Shown in pieces: positions 1-7,856 of a stretch of 25,750 nucleotides of DNA. The translations under genes and the position numbers were made by a program. The notes under the pieces were generated by a model. That model was not told the DNA's origin and searched no databases. It saw only the letters and a program-made list of their open reading frames with translations. The stretch is from an uncultured Lacibacter sp. Its GTDB lineage: Bacteria; Bacteroidota; Bacteroidia; Chitinophagales; Chitinophagaceae. The stretch's first letter is position 1, and every line of letters starts with the position of its first letter. The stretch spans positions 1 to 25,750 of the forward strand of contig NZ_CAMLGT010000023.1 in NCBI RefSeq assembly GCF_946479605.1. The letters are read 5' to 3'.

Positions 1-2052
1 GCACTGGTGATACCAAAGCGCTATCACGGAAAACATAATAAGGGGTTTGCAAATTATCAGTCAACCGGTAAAAGCCATGTGTTAAACAAAACAATGGTGT
101 TGCCTGCTGTGCGTGCAAACGGCGAAGAGTTTATTGCCGAATTACTCATCAGGGAAATTGAGGATGGGGGTAATTATTTTCTCTGCACGTATGTGCGTGA
201 TGTAACTGAACGCATAAATGCAGAGAAAGAATTAAAGCAATCGCACAGCCGTTTCCAGCGCATCACCAGTACAACAAATGATGCTGTTTGGGAGTGGAAC
301 CTGGAGTCCGGTACGCTTTGGTGTAACGAAATGCATCAGCAATTGTATGGTTTAACTATGAGCGATCCTGTGCCGGTGAAAGCCGAATGGTTGTCACGCA
401 TCCACCCTGAGGACCGGCAAAGGCTTATTAAGATGCAGGACGATGCGTTGGCATCGGACACAAATGTGTTTATATCCGAATACCGGTTCCGCACAGGCAA
501 AAGCAAGGAGTATAAGTATATTTTCGATCGTTGTTACATTACCCGGAATGAAAAGGGAGAACCCATCCTCATGACGGGAAGTATGATGGATATTACTGAA
601 CGGAAACTTGCTGAAGAAAAGATCGTTCATTCAAATGAGCGTTTTGAGTTTATTGCAAAAACCACCAACGATGCTGTGTGGGAAACCAATCTTGAAACAG
701 GGGTGTCGTGGGGAAATGAAATGCATCAGCGCTTGTATGGTCTTTCATTAAAAGATCCGGTTCCCAATTTTGAAAAATGGAAACAATGCCTCCATCCCGA
801 AGACAGAGGCGCAATTGTAAAAAGCCTGCTTGAGGCACTCGCTTCAAAAGAAAATATATGGATCACAGAGTATCGGTTTGTGCAACCATCAACAGGTAAC
901 GTTATTAATATTTTTGATCGAACTTATATTGTGCGCAATGTGGAAGGAAAGGCAGTGCGTATGATGGGCAGTATGATGGATATTACTGAGCGGAAAAAAG
1001 TGGAAGAAGCATTGATGCGCAGTGAAGATAAATACCGCACATTGGTGGAGCAGGCCACAGATGGAATTTTTATTGCAGACAATACAGGCAGGTTTGTGAT
1101 TGTAAATTCTGCTGGCGTTAAGCTGTCGCAATACACACACGAAGAACTTGCACAACTCACCATCTATCATCTGGCCGATCCCGATGAACTGAAAGAAAAG
1201 CCATTTAAGTTTGAAGAGATGAAGAGTGAGCAGGGGGCAAGAAGTGAACGCAGGCTACGGAGAAAAGATGGCAGCATCATTGATATAGAAATTAATGCAA
1301 AATTTTTATCTGATGGCAGGTTTCTTGCATTCATCAGGGATATTACCGAAAGAAAGAAAGCAGAAAACGAATTAAACAGCTCGTACAAAGCTATACGCAA
1401 ACTTACATCGCATCTGCAAAACGCAAGGGAAGAAGAGCGTATGCATATATCACGGGAAATACATGATGAACTTGGACAGCAACTGACCGTTCTGAAAATG
1501 GACATTTCCTGGCTGAGTAAAAAATTAAGACAGACCGAAAATCAGGCATTAGCCGATAAAGCATCGGAAATTGTACAAATGCTCAACGATACAGTGAATA
1601 CCGTACGACGTATTTCATCGGATCTGCGTCCGGTGCTGCTGGATGATCTTGGACTTGCGGCAGCAATTGAATGGCATCTTGCAGATTTTGGTAAGCGGTC
1701 GGGTGTAAAAACAGATTTTCTTACCGTGGAAACAAAAACAGAAATACCCAAAAACACAGCTACTGGTCTTTTCAGAATATACCAGGAAAGTATTACCAAT
1801 ATTGCACGTCATGCTTTAGCAACAGAAGTGATTGTGGAATTGTTTGTGGAAGAAAAAACCATTACAATGGCAGTTTCGGACAACGGGATAGGGTTTGATG
1901 TAACTAATGTGGGCCGAAAGAAAACACTTGGCGTATTGGGTATGCAGGAACGTACAGTAATGCTGGGAGGTACGTTCAGAATAAAACGGAATCCTACCAA
2001 AGGAATGCGGGTGGAAGTGATTGTGCCGTTACTGCATGATGATGAGATTTGA
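1..2052 (+). CDS. Multi-PAS sensor histidine kinase, NarL/DesK (HisKA_3) type, 5' end outside window
   Basis: Sensor kinase that autophosphorylates on His and passes phosphate to a response regulator, probably the NarL-type regulator at 4816. The reading frame is open to base 1 and begins inside a PAS domain, so the GTG at base 7 is not the true start; residue numbers here count from that GTG. Order: end of a PAS domain (about 1-70), two tandem PAS_3-like domains (about 75-200 and 205-330, both ending GSMMDITERK), a third full PAS (about 335-450), the HisKA_3 dimerisation domain (about 470-565) with REIHDELGQQ and phospho-acceptor His486, and a HATPase_c domain (about 585-678) with an N-box around Asn598 and the G1 box DNGIGF (625-630). 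The DxxxQ after His (Asp487, Gln491) is the signature of kinases that also act as phosphatases. No membrane segment is visible, so this part is cytosolic. A gap of 55 bases separates it from the next kinase. Confidence 0.93.
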   Translation, partial: ALVIPKRYHGKHNKGFANYQSTGKSHVLNKTMVLPAVRANGEEFIAELLIREIEDGGNYFLCTYVRDVTERINAEKELKQSHSRFQRITSTTNDAVWEWNLESGTLWCNEMHQQLYGLTMSDPVPVKAEWLSRIHPEDRQRLIKMQDDALASDTNVFISEYRFRTGKSKEYKYIFDRCYITRNEKGEPILMTGSMMDITERKLAEEKIVHSNERFEFIAKTTNDAVWETNLETGVSWGNEMHQRLYGLSLKDPVPNFEKWKQCLHPEDRGAIVKSLLEALASKENIWITEYRFVQPSTGNVINIFDRTYIVRNVEGKAVRMMGSMMDITERKKVEEALMRSEDKYRTLVEQATDGIFIADNTGRFVIVNSAGVKLSQYTHEELAQLTIYHLADPDELKEKPFKFEEMKSEQGARSERRLRRKDGSIIDIEINAKFLSDGRFLAFIRDITERKKAENELNSSYKAIRKLTSHLQNAREEERMHISREIHDELGQQLTVLKMDISWLSKKLRQTENQALADKASEIVQMLNDTVNTVRRISSDLRPVLLDDLGLAAAIEWHLADFGKRSGVKTDFLTVETKTEIPKNTATGLFRIYQESITNIARHALATEVIVELFVEEKTITMAVSDNGIGFDVTNVGRKKTLGVLGMQERTVMLGGTFRIKRNPTKGMRVEVIVPLLHDDEI

Positions 2053-2107
2053 TATTTTCTGCCGGTAAATTTTCATCAAGAATAAATAAGCGATAAACAG
2101 AAAGGAA

Positions 2108-4789
2108 ATGAACCAGTTCACCCCTGATCTTAGTTTGCAGCAAAGACTGATAAAGCGTTCGTCTATTCAGCTTACCTGCATTTTAATCATCAGTTCACTT
2201 TCGTTTGTGGGCTGGATGTTTTCAATCGGCTGGTTAAAATATCCCGTCAGCGGTTTGATGGCTATGAATCCCCTCTCTTCTATTTGTTTTGTATTGCTGG
2301 TGGTTGCGTTGCGGTTCAAAATGAAAAAAGAGAGCAGCAGAAAAAAACAAGTACTGGCTGATTATATTTCATTATTTGTACTTGCCATTACATTTTCAAA
2401 ACTTATTTCCATTGTTTTTAATATTGATTACTCACTTGATCAGCTTCTGTTTGCTGAACAAATAACTGCCGATGTTGTGGGTGGCTTTACCAACAGTATG
2501 GCACCCAATACTGCTTTTTGTTTCGGGTTGCTGTCTGTCTCACTTCTTTTCTTTGGTAAACTCAAGCGGTTTTTCCTCGTGGTATCGCAGGTGGCAAATG
2601 TACTGACATTAATGATCGCCGTATTTTCTATCCTTGGTTACATATTTGGTGCAGAAGAGTTTTATGAAGTTCAGGACTTTGTACCAATGGCAATCAGTTC
2701 GGGCATTTGCTTCTTGTTGCTGGCACTTGCCATGTTGTTTGCATTGCCGGGCGTAGGTTTTATGCAGCAGTTAACCAGTATATACAATGGTAGCTATATT
2801 GCATGGCGCATGTTTATTCCGGCATTTATCCTGCCTGTTATGATTGGCTTGTTCCGTATATGGGGACAACGTTACGGGCTGTATAATCTTGAATTTGGTT
2901 CTGCACTTTCTGTTACAAGCATGATCCTTATTTTTCTTGCGCTGATATGGATGAACACAATGTTGCTTAACCGGAGAGAACAACGGCAGGAAGAAATTAT
3001 TCGTGAAAAAAATCACCTGGCCAATATTGTTGAACAAACAAGCGATGCAATTCTTTCAACTGATATTCATTTAAACATCAAAAGCTGGAATAAAGGTGCC
3101 GAAGAAATTTACGGCTATAAAAAGGAGGAAGTTTTAGGTAAGTCTTTAAGGTCTTTTTTAAAAAGTACAAACAGCGATGAAGAAACACAACGGCGGATGG
3201 CTGAGCTGAATGCAAAAGGAAGTTATAATGATGAATACATTTTTTTCAACAAACACCAGCAGCAGATATTTGTACAGGCAGCTGTAAGTGTGTTGCGTGA
3301 TGTTGAGGGAAGTGTTACTGGCTATGTAGCTATACACCGTGATATTTCAGAGCGAAAGCAATTGGAGAAGCAACTGAAGGAATTTAACCGGCAACTTGAA
3401 ATACAGGTAAGAGAAAAAACAAACGAATTGCGGGAGGTGTTTGAGCGTATTTCCGATGCCTTCATTGGATTGGATAACGATACCCGCATTGTTTACATTA
3501 ATAAGCGGGCGGAGCTGTTGTTTAATATTGATTCGTCACAAATAAACGATACATCCGTTTATGATCTGCTGCAAACTGTAGAAGGTGAGGTGGAGCAGGC
3601 TATTAAGCAAGCATTTGAAAGGCGAGAGTATATTTACCTTGAAACTTTTTTTACAAGATTGGAAAAATGGTTTGAACTCAATATCTATCCATCGGCGTCA
3701 GGTATTTCTATGTACATCAGAGATATCACTGTTCGTAAAAAAACACTGGAAGCGTTAAATGCAAGCGAAGAAAAATACCGGCTGTTTTTTGAGAACAGCA
3801 TGGATGGCATATTGCTCACAGATGGGTTGGGCCGCATCTTTTCTGCAAACAAAGCCGCTACTGAAATTTTTGGAATGCCGGAAGAAGAGATCTGCAGCGG
3901 CGGCCGCATTGGCATACTTGATGAAACAGATCCAAACTGGCCGTTATTTTACAGTACCAGGGATAAGTTTGGAAAAGCCAAAGGTGAATTGTACCATTTC
4001 AGAAAAGACGGAACCAGGTTTTTGGCAGAGATCACATCCGTAAAATTCAAAACAGCTGTAGGTGAAGAGCAAACCAATACAATTATCCGGGATATTACAG
4101 AACGGAAACGGGCAGAAGAAGATCTTAATGAATCGTACCAGCAGATCCGCAGACTAACAGCCTACCTGCACAAGGTTAGAGAAGAAGAGCGGGCACATAT
4201 TGCCAGAGAAATTCACGATGAATTGGGCCAGCAGCTCACCGTCATGAAAATGGATATTTCCTGGATGAAGAAAAAAGTAAATAATGGTGATGTGGCTGCC
4301 TTACCGGCAAAAATGGATGATCTGCAAAAAATTATCGACGGAACGGTAGCTTCTGTACGCCGTATTGCTACTGATCTGCGGCCCAGTTTACTGGACGATA
4401 TTGGCCTAATTGCAGCCATGGAATGGGAAGCAGATTCGTTTGAAAAACGTACCGGCATAAGCGTGCATCTCTCAAAATCGGAGGAACACCTGGCCGTGCC
4501 GGATAAGTTTTCAACTGATCTTTTTCGTATTTTACAAGAGTCATTAACCAATATAGTTAGGCATGCGTCTGCCAGTCAGGTAGATATACATTTGAAAAAT
4601 CAGAACAATGAGTTTATTTTGTATATTGAAGATAATGGCAAGGGTTTCGATACCAATACTGTTGCCGGGAAAAAAACACTTGGATTACTGGGCATGAAGG
4701 AGAGATCTGCAATGATGCATGGTATCTTTGAAATTGAAAGTAAACCTGGAAGCGGAACAAAATTGAAAGTGAGGGTACCTTTACATTAA
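2108..4789 (+). CDS. Membrane-bound PAS sensor histidine kinase, NarL/DesK (HisKA_3) type
   Basis: Complete 893-residue kinase; the ATG is preceded by AAAGGA. The N-terminal 290 residues hold about eight hydrophobic segments (near 19-40, 52-69, 84-105, 131-150, 155-181, 193-214, 233-249, 265-287), followed by PAS (about 302-418), a coiled coil (about 415-445), PAS (about 443-545), PAS (about 550-670), HisKA_3 with REIHDELGQQ and phospho-acceptor His703, and HATPase_c with N-box FRILQESLTNIVRHA and G1 box DNGKGF (842-847). The membrane region resembles unnamed multi-span sensors found ahead of PAS domains in many bacteria; I cannot name a ligand. The catalytic core closely matches the kinase just upstream, so the two are paralogues by duplication. 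The order kinase, kinase, regulator on one strand with short gaps suggests co-transcription and a shared regulator at 4816. Confidence 0.94.
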   Translation: MNQFTPDLSLQQRLIKRSSIQLTCILIISSLSFVGWMFSIGWLKYPVSGLMAMNPLSSICFVLLVVALRFKMKKESSRKKQVLADYISLFVLAITFSKLISIVFNIDYSLDQLLFAEQITADVVGGFTNSMAPNTAFCFGLLSVSLLFFGKLKRFFLVVSQVANVLTLMIAVFSILGYIFGAEEFYEVQDFVPMAISSGICFLLLALAMLFALPGVGFMQQLTSIYNGSYIAWRMFIPAFILPVMIGLFRIWGQRYGLYNLEFGSALSVTSMILIFLALIWMNTMLLNRREQRQEEIIREKNHLANIVEQTSDAILSTDIHLNIKSWNKGAEEIYGYKKEEVLGKSLRSFLKSTNSDEETQRRMAELNAKGSYNDEYIFFNKHQQQIFVQAAVSVLRDVEGSVTGYVAIHRDISERKQLEKQLKEFNRQLEIQVREKTNELREVFERISDAFIGLDNDTRIVYINKRAELLFNIDSSQINDTSVYDLLQTVEGEVEQAIKQAFERREYIYLETFFTRLEKWFELNIYPSASGISMYIRDITVRKKTLEALNASEEKYRLFFENSMDGILLTDGLGRIFSANKAATEIFGMPEEEICSGGRIGILDETDPNWPLFYSTRDKFGKAKGELYHFRKDGTRFLAEITSVKFKTAVGEEQTNTIIRDITERKRAEEDLNESYQQIRRLTAYLHKVREEERAHIAREIHDELGQQLTVMKMDISWMKKKVNNGDVAALPAKMDDLQKIIDGTVASVRRIATDLRPSLLDDIGLIAAMEWEADSFEKRTGISVHLSKSEEHLAVPDKFSTDLFRILQESLTNIVRHASASQVDIHLKNQNNEFILYIEDNGKGFDTNTVAGKKTLGLLGMKERSAMMHGIFEIESKPGSGTKLKVRVPLH

Positions 4790-4815
4790 TGCCGTTTTAA
4801 TACCTATTACGTCGT

Positions 4816-5445
4816 ATGAAAAAAATTTTAATTGCAGACGATCATGCTATTGTTAGAAGAGGACTTAGATTGTTGCTGCTTGAAGAATACCCGTCGGCCG
4901 ACATTGGCGAGGCTGGTGATGCAGAAACATTGGTCAATAAAATTATTCAGCAGGAATGGGATGTTGTTATCTGTGATATCAGCATGCCTGGCCGCAGTGG
5001 CTTAGATGCACTTTCACAAATAAAGCAAATAGCACCAAAACTGCCCGTACTCATTATGAGTATGTACCCCGAAGATCAGTACGCCCTTCGTGTACTGAAA
5101 GCAGGTGCAGCCGGTTACCTTGGTAAAGAAACCATTCACGATGATATTGTGAAGGCAATCCAGACCGTACAGCTCGGAAAAAAATTTATTACTCCCACCA
5201 TAGCCGAGAAGCTGGCCAAGGCTTTTGAAGTAGATACTACTGATCAGCTGCATGAACGGTTATCGGACCGTGAGTTTGATGTATTTAAAATGCTGGCCAG
5301 TGGTAAAGCCGTAAGCGAAATTGCCAACCAGTTTGCGTTAAGCGTTACAACTGTAAGCACCTACCGTTCAAGGGTGCTTGAAAAAATGGGCATGAAGTCA
5401 AATGCCGACCTCACCCGGTACGCACTGGAGAAAAAGCTGATCTGA
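4816..5445 (+). CDS. LuxR/NarL-family response regulator
   Basis: DNA-binding response regulator of 209 residues. The receiver domain (1-120) has the acidic pocket Asp8/Asp9, phospho-acceptor Asp54 in ICDISMPG, Ser82 at the switch Ser/Thr position, and Lys104 in YLGKE. After a linker comes a C-terminal LuxR-type helix-turn-helix (about 145-206) with SDREFDVFKMLASGK and the recognition part ALSVTTVSTYRSRVLEKMG. It starts 26 bases after the second kinase and is the expected partner of HisKA_3 kinases, so it is inferred to be phosphorylated by one or both. Its targets cannot be read from the window. An array of GTAG/CTAC half-sites just past its stop codon could be a binding region. Confidence 0.95.
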   Translation: MKKILIADDHAIVRRGLRLLLLEEYPSADIGEAGDAETLVNKIIQQEWDVVICDISMPGRSGLDALSQIKQIAPKLPVLIMSMYPEDQYALRVLKAGAAGYLGKETIHDDIVKAIQTVQLGKKFITPTIAEKLAKAFEVDTTDQLHERLSDREFDVFKMLASGKAVSEIANQFALSVTTVSTYRSRVLEKMGMKSNADLTRYALEKKLI

Positions 5446-5450
5446 ATGAT

Positions 5451-5492
5451 TTGTAGTTATTATACTACTTTATGTAGTTCAAAGCTCTACAA
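5451..5492. repeat. Nested inverted repeats of GTAG/CTAC half-sites
   Basis: TTGTAG at 5451-5456 pairs with CTACAA at 5487-5492. Between them ACTAC (5464-5468) pairs with GTAGT (5474-5478), and also with GTAGT at 5453-5457. The four half-sites alternate in orientation; same-strand copies are 21 and 22 bases apart, about two helical turns. They lie 5 bases after the response regulator stop and upstream of the stand-alone receiver gene. They could be an operator or an RNA stem in the intercistronic mRNA. The repeats are seen directly; the function is inferred. Confidence 0.5.
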
Positions 5493-5504
5493 CCACTCAG
5501 TTAA

Positions 5505-5532
5505 TTATCCTATAGTTCCCTTTGGTTATCCT
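5505..5532. repeat. Direct repeat TTATCCT, two copies 21 bases apart
   Basis: TTATCCT occurs at 5505-5511 and again at 5526-5532, in the leader of the receiver gene that starts at 5560. The 21-base spacing puts both copies on the same face of the helix. Seven-base repeats can occur by chance, so this is a weak candidate for a regulator site. Confidence 0.3.
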
Positions 5533-5559
5533 CTTTAAATTGCTGTTCAATTAGCGCAT

Positions 5560-5934
5560 TTGAAACCATTGATCCTCATTGTTGACGATAATGTAAATTA
5601 TGTAGAACGGATGCTTTCCATCCTTTCCGAAGACCTGCATTCCGCTAGTTTTAAAACGGCAGGCAGTTATGAAGAAGCCACTGTTCTTATCAATGAGCTG
5701 AATCCTCAAATTGCCCTTTTGGATATTAATCTGCCCGGTAAAAGCGGTATTGATATTCTGAATTATATCAAGGAAAAAAATAAAGGCTGCAGAGTAGTGA
5801 TGATCACAAATCATGCTTTTGACAGCTACCGTAAAAAGTGTATTGAACTTGGCGCAGAATACTTTCTAGACAAAAGCTCTGACTTTGAAAAGATCCCCAC
5901 TATTTTAGGTGAAATGCTGGGGCAGCAGAACTAA
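5560..5934 (+). CDS. Stand-alone receiver-domain protein (response regulator without output domain)
   Basis: Receiver-only protein of 124 residues: acidic pair Asp9/Asp10, phospho-acceptor Asp55 in LLDINLPGKSG, Thr83 at the switch position and Lys105 in FLDKSS. There is no DNA-binding or enzyme domain, so it must act by protein contact or as a phosphate sink. The start is TTG at 5560: an in-frame stop lies at 5536-5538 and there is no ATG or GTG between it and the conserved KPLILIVDDN strand. No Shine-Dalgarno sequence is visible. It sits 114 bases after the NarL-type regulator on the same strand, close enough to share signalling but far enough for its own promoter. Cognate kinase unknown; the two upstream kinases are the obvious candidates. 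Confidence 0.88.
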   Translation: MKPLILIVDDNVNYVERMLSILSEDLHSASFKTAGSYEEATVLINELNPQIALLDINLPGKSGIDILNYIKEKNKGCRVVMITNHAFDSYRKKCIELGAEYFLDKSSDFEKIPTILGEMLGQQN

Positions 5935-5994
5935 CCGTCAATTTTTCTTAGCTAAAATTTAATGATGTATCACCCGTTCGCTTGCGGATGTACG

Positions 5995-6474
5995 TTAGTG
6001 CAGCTGATACAGCTCTTTCCATCGCTCAAAAAGATCTTTTTCCAGCAACCGGAGCATAGCGGGGTCCTTACTGTAGGCGTTGCGTAATTGTTTTAACTGC
6101 TGTTCAACAATTTCTTTATCTGTTGTTGCTGGAATGATGGATATAAAAGAAACAGGCTCAGATTTACTGTCAACAGGGTTTACATTCCACGCAAGTAATG
6201 CAGCACTGCTATCTCTCTTCAATAAATTATCCGGCAGTACAAATGAGTGTTTATTACGTACAATGGTATCAAGACTGTCTTTATTAATGCGGATATGCAG
6301 TTTATACGCCGTAGCATTTTCTTTTGGATGCCACTCTAACGAAATCGGGAAAGAAAAAATGAAACTACTATCGGCTGGAGCCTGTGTTATTAGCGATGTT
6401 GCTGATTCAACAGTTGCCGTTAATGGATAAGCACTGAGTTGCAGCACTGAAATGAAAAGTAGAGTTGAAACCAT
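5995..6474 (-). CDS. Small exported protein with a fibronectin-III/Ig-like stretch
   Basis: A 159-residue protein of unknown function, on the opposite strand to its neighbours. A hydrophobic N-terminus (residues 1-15) ending near SAYPLTATVES looks like a short signal sequence, though it lacks the usual early Lys/Arg. The middle (about 40-110) has alternating beta-strand patterns and the sequences ATAYKLHI and AALLAWNVNP..SKSEPVSFI, which resemble Fn3-like modules of surface proteins. The C-terminus (about 115-159) is charged and helical, ending in KELYQLH. An in-frame stop lies 10 codons upstream with no other start between. Its end faces the receiver gene (61-base gap) and its start diverges from the glycosyltransferase. 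The antisense frame lacks any comparable pattern. Confidence 0.65.
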   Translation of the reverse strand: MVSTLLFISVLQLSAYPLTATVESATSLITQAPADSSFIFSFPISLEWHPKENATAYKLHIRINKDSLDTIVRNKHSFVLPDNLLKRDSSAALLAWNVNPVDSKSEPVSFISIIPATTDKEIVEQQLKQLRNAYSKDPAMLRLLEKDLFERWKELYQLH

Positions 6475-6508
6475 AGTGACAGATTGTTTTTCCTGTAAAA
6501 ATCAGTTT

Positions 6509-6538
6509 AGCTTCGTTGCTGTAAGTTAACGAAAGCTT
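6509..6538. repeat. Imperfect inverted repeat in the divergent intergenic region
   Basis: AGCTTCGTT (6509-6517) is mirrored by AACGAAAGCTT (6528-6538), with one bulged base and a 10-base loop. It lies between two divergent genes (starts at 6474 and 6619) and so could be an operator acting on either. The function is inferred only from position. Confidence 0.3.
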
Positions 6539-6618
6539 CCAAAACAAATGCTGCAAATTTGCTACATTGAATTGGTCGGTTATGCGGTTGATTGCCTCAA
6601 TCTTTCTATTTTTAGCAC

Positions 6619-7761
6619 ATGTGGGTAGTTCTATTTTCTTGTTGTGCTGGGGTGATCGTGTATACCTATCTTGGCTACCCGGCATTGTTGTATATATTTT
6701 CTTCACCGAAAGCAAAAAAACAAATTGCAGGAAATGAGCCTGCCGTTTCTGTAATCATTGCAGCTTATAACGAAGAAAAAGTAATTGCTGAAAAACTGGC
6801 AAACACGCTCTCACTCGATTATCCATTATCAAAAATGCAGGTTATTGTGGCGGCACATGGCTCTACCGATCAAACAAAGACCATTGCATCTTCGTTTCCC
6901 GGTGTGTTGGTATTGCATAACGCTGAGCGACGGGGAAAAGCCGCTGCTGTTAACATGGCCGTTGCACATGCACAGCATCCGGTACTTGTATTAACTGATG
7001 CAAATACCGGTTTAGCGAACGATGCACTCTTGCAATTGACGGCTCCGTTTGCAGATGCCGAAACAGGTGCAGTAGCAGGTGAAAAAAAAGTGCTGAGTGA
7101 AAAAGGGAAAGCGGTTTCCGGCGAAGGCTGGTACTGGAAATATGAATCGTGGCTGAAGCAACAGGAAACGAGGTTTAACACTGTAATTGGAGCAGCCGGC
7201 GAATTGTTTGCTTTAAGAAAGGAATTGTTTAAGCCTATACCTGAGCATACAATTACGGATGATTTTTTTCTATCTATTAATGTAAACCTGCAAGGCAAGA
7301 AGGTTTACTATGCTGGCAATGCGGTAAGCACAGAAACCGCATCTGTATCTTTAGCCGATGAGTGGAAGCGGAAAGTGAGGATTGCAGCGGGTGGCATTCA
7401 GTCGTTATTTATGTTACGGAAAGCGCTCAACTTATTCCGTTTTCCGTTACTGGCATTTCAGTTCATTTCGCACAGAGTATTGCGGTGGGTATTTTGTGCA
7501 CCTGCATTTCTGTTATTGCTTTTAAGCAACATAATGTTGGCGGTTGCAGAAGGAAATATGATATTTATCTGCCTGCTGTTTGTGCAATGTGGCTTTTACC
7601 TGTTGGCATTTATTGGTTGGATGCTGGCAAAAAATAACCGATCTGTATTTCTGTTTAATATCCCTTTTTATATTGTGTTCATGCATGCAGCAATGCTGGC
7701 AGGCGTGTTCCGCTATGCAGGAGGTCAACAATCGGTGCTTTGGGAAAAAGCAGAACGCTGA
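6619..7761 (+). CDS. Family 2 glycosyltransferase, membrane-anchored
   Basis: Transfers a sugar from a nucleotide donor, probably at the inner face of the cytoplasmic membrane, for a polysaccharide or glycolipid (acceptor unknown). An N-terminal membrane segment (about 3-27) is followed by the GT-A fold starting at PAVSVIIAAYNEE (41-53). Visible motifs: GSTDQT (81-86), the DxD-like TDAN (126-129, Asp127), ITDDFFLS (212-219, Asp214/Asp215 in the usual acid position) and KRKVRIAAGG (250-259) in place of the usual Q/RxxRW. Three or so hydrophobic segments follow (about 290-310, 315-336, 343-365). The residue before GSTD is His80, where most relatives have Asp or Asn. It is 144 bases from the divergent gene and about 95 bases ahead of recG. 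Confidence 0.9.
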   Translation: MWVVLFSCCAGVIVYTYLGYPALLYIFSSPKAKKQIAGNEPAVSVIIAAYNEEKVIAEKLANTLSLDYPLSKMQVIVAAHGSTDQTKTIASSFPGVLVLHNAERRGKAAAVNMAVAHAQHPVLVLTDANTGLANDALLQLTAPFADAETGAVAGEKKVLSEKGKAVSGEGWYWKYESWLKQQETRFNTVIGAAGELFALRKELFKPIPEHTITDDFFLSINVNLQGKKVYYAGNAVSTETASVSLADEWKRKVRIAAGGIQSLFMLRKALNLFRFPLLAFQFISHRVLRWVFCAPAFLLLLLSNIMLAVAEGNMIFICLLFVQCGFYLLAFIGWMLAKNNRSVFLFNIPFYIVFMHAAMLAGVFRYAGGQQSVLWEKAER

Positions 7762-7856
7762 GCCGTTGCTACCTGTTTCTTCAATAATTTCACGGTTTAT
7801 TTTTTATCAGTACAACGTCATCCATATTAAATAGCCCCATTGAATACCTGAAAGGT

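Noticed and set aside
5935..5994. AATTTT...AAAATT hairpin between the receiver gene and the convergent exported-protein gene
   Set aside because: It is made of A-T pairs only and is likely to occur by chance in this composition.
6080..6430. 116-residue + strand frame antisense to the exported protein gene
   Set aside because: It shows no domain pattern, while the opposite strand has a signal-like N-terminus and Fn3-like strands.
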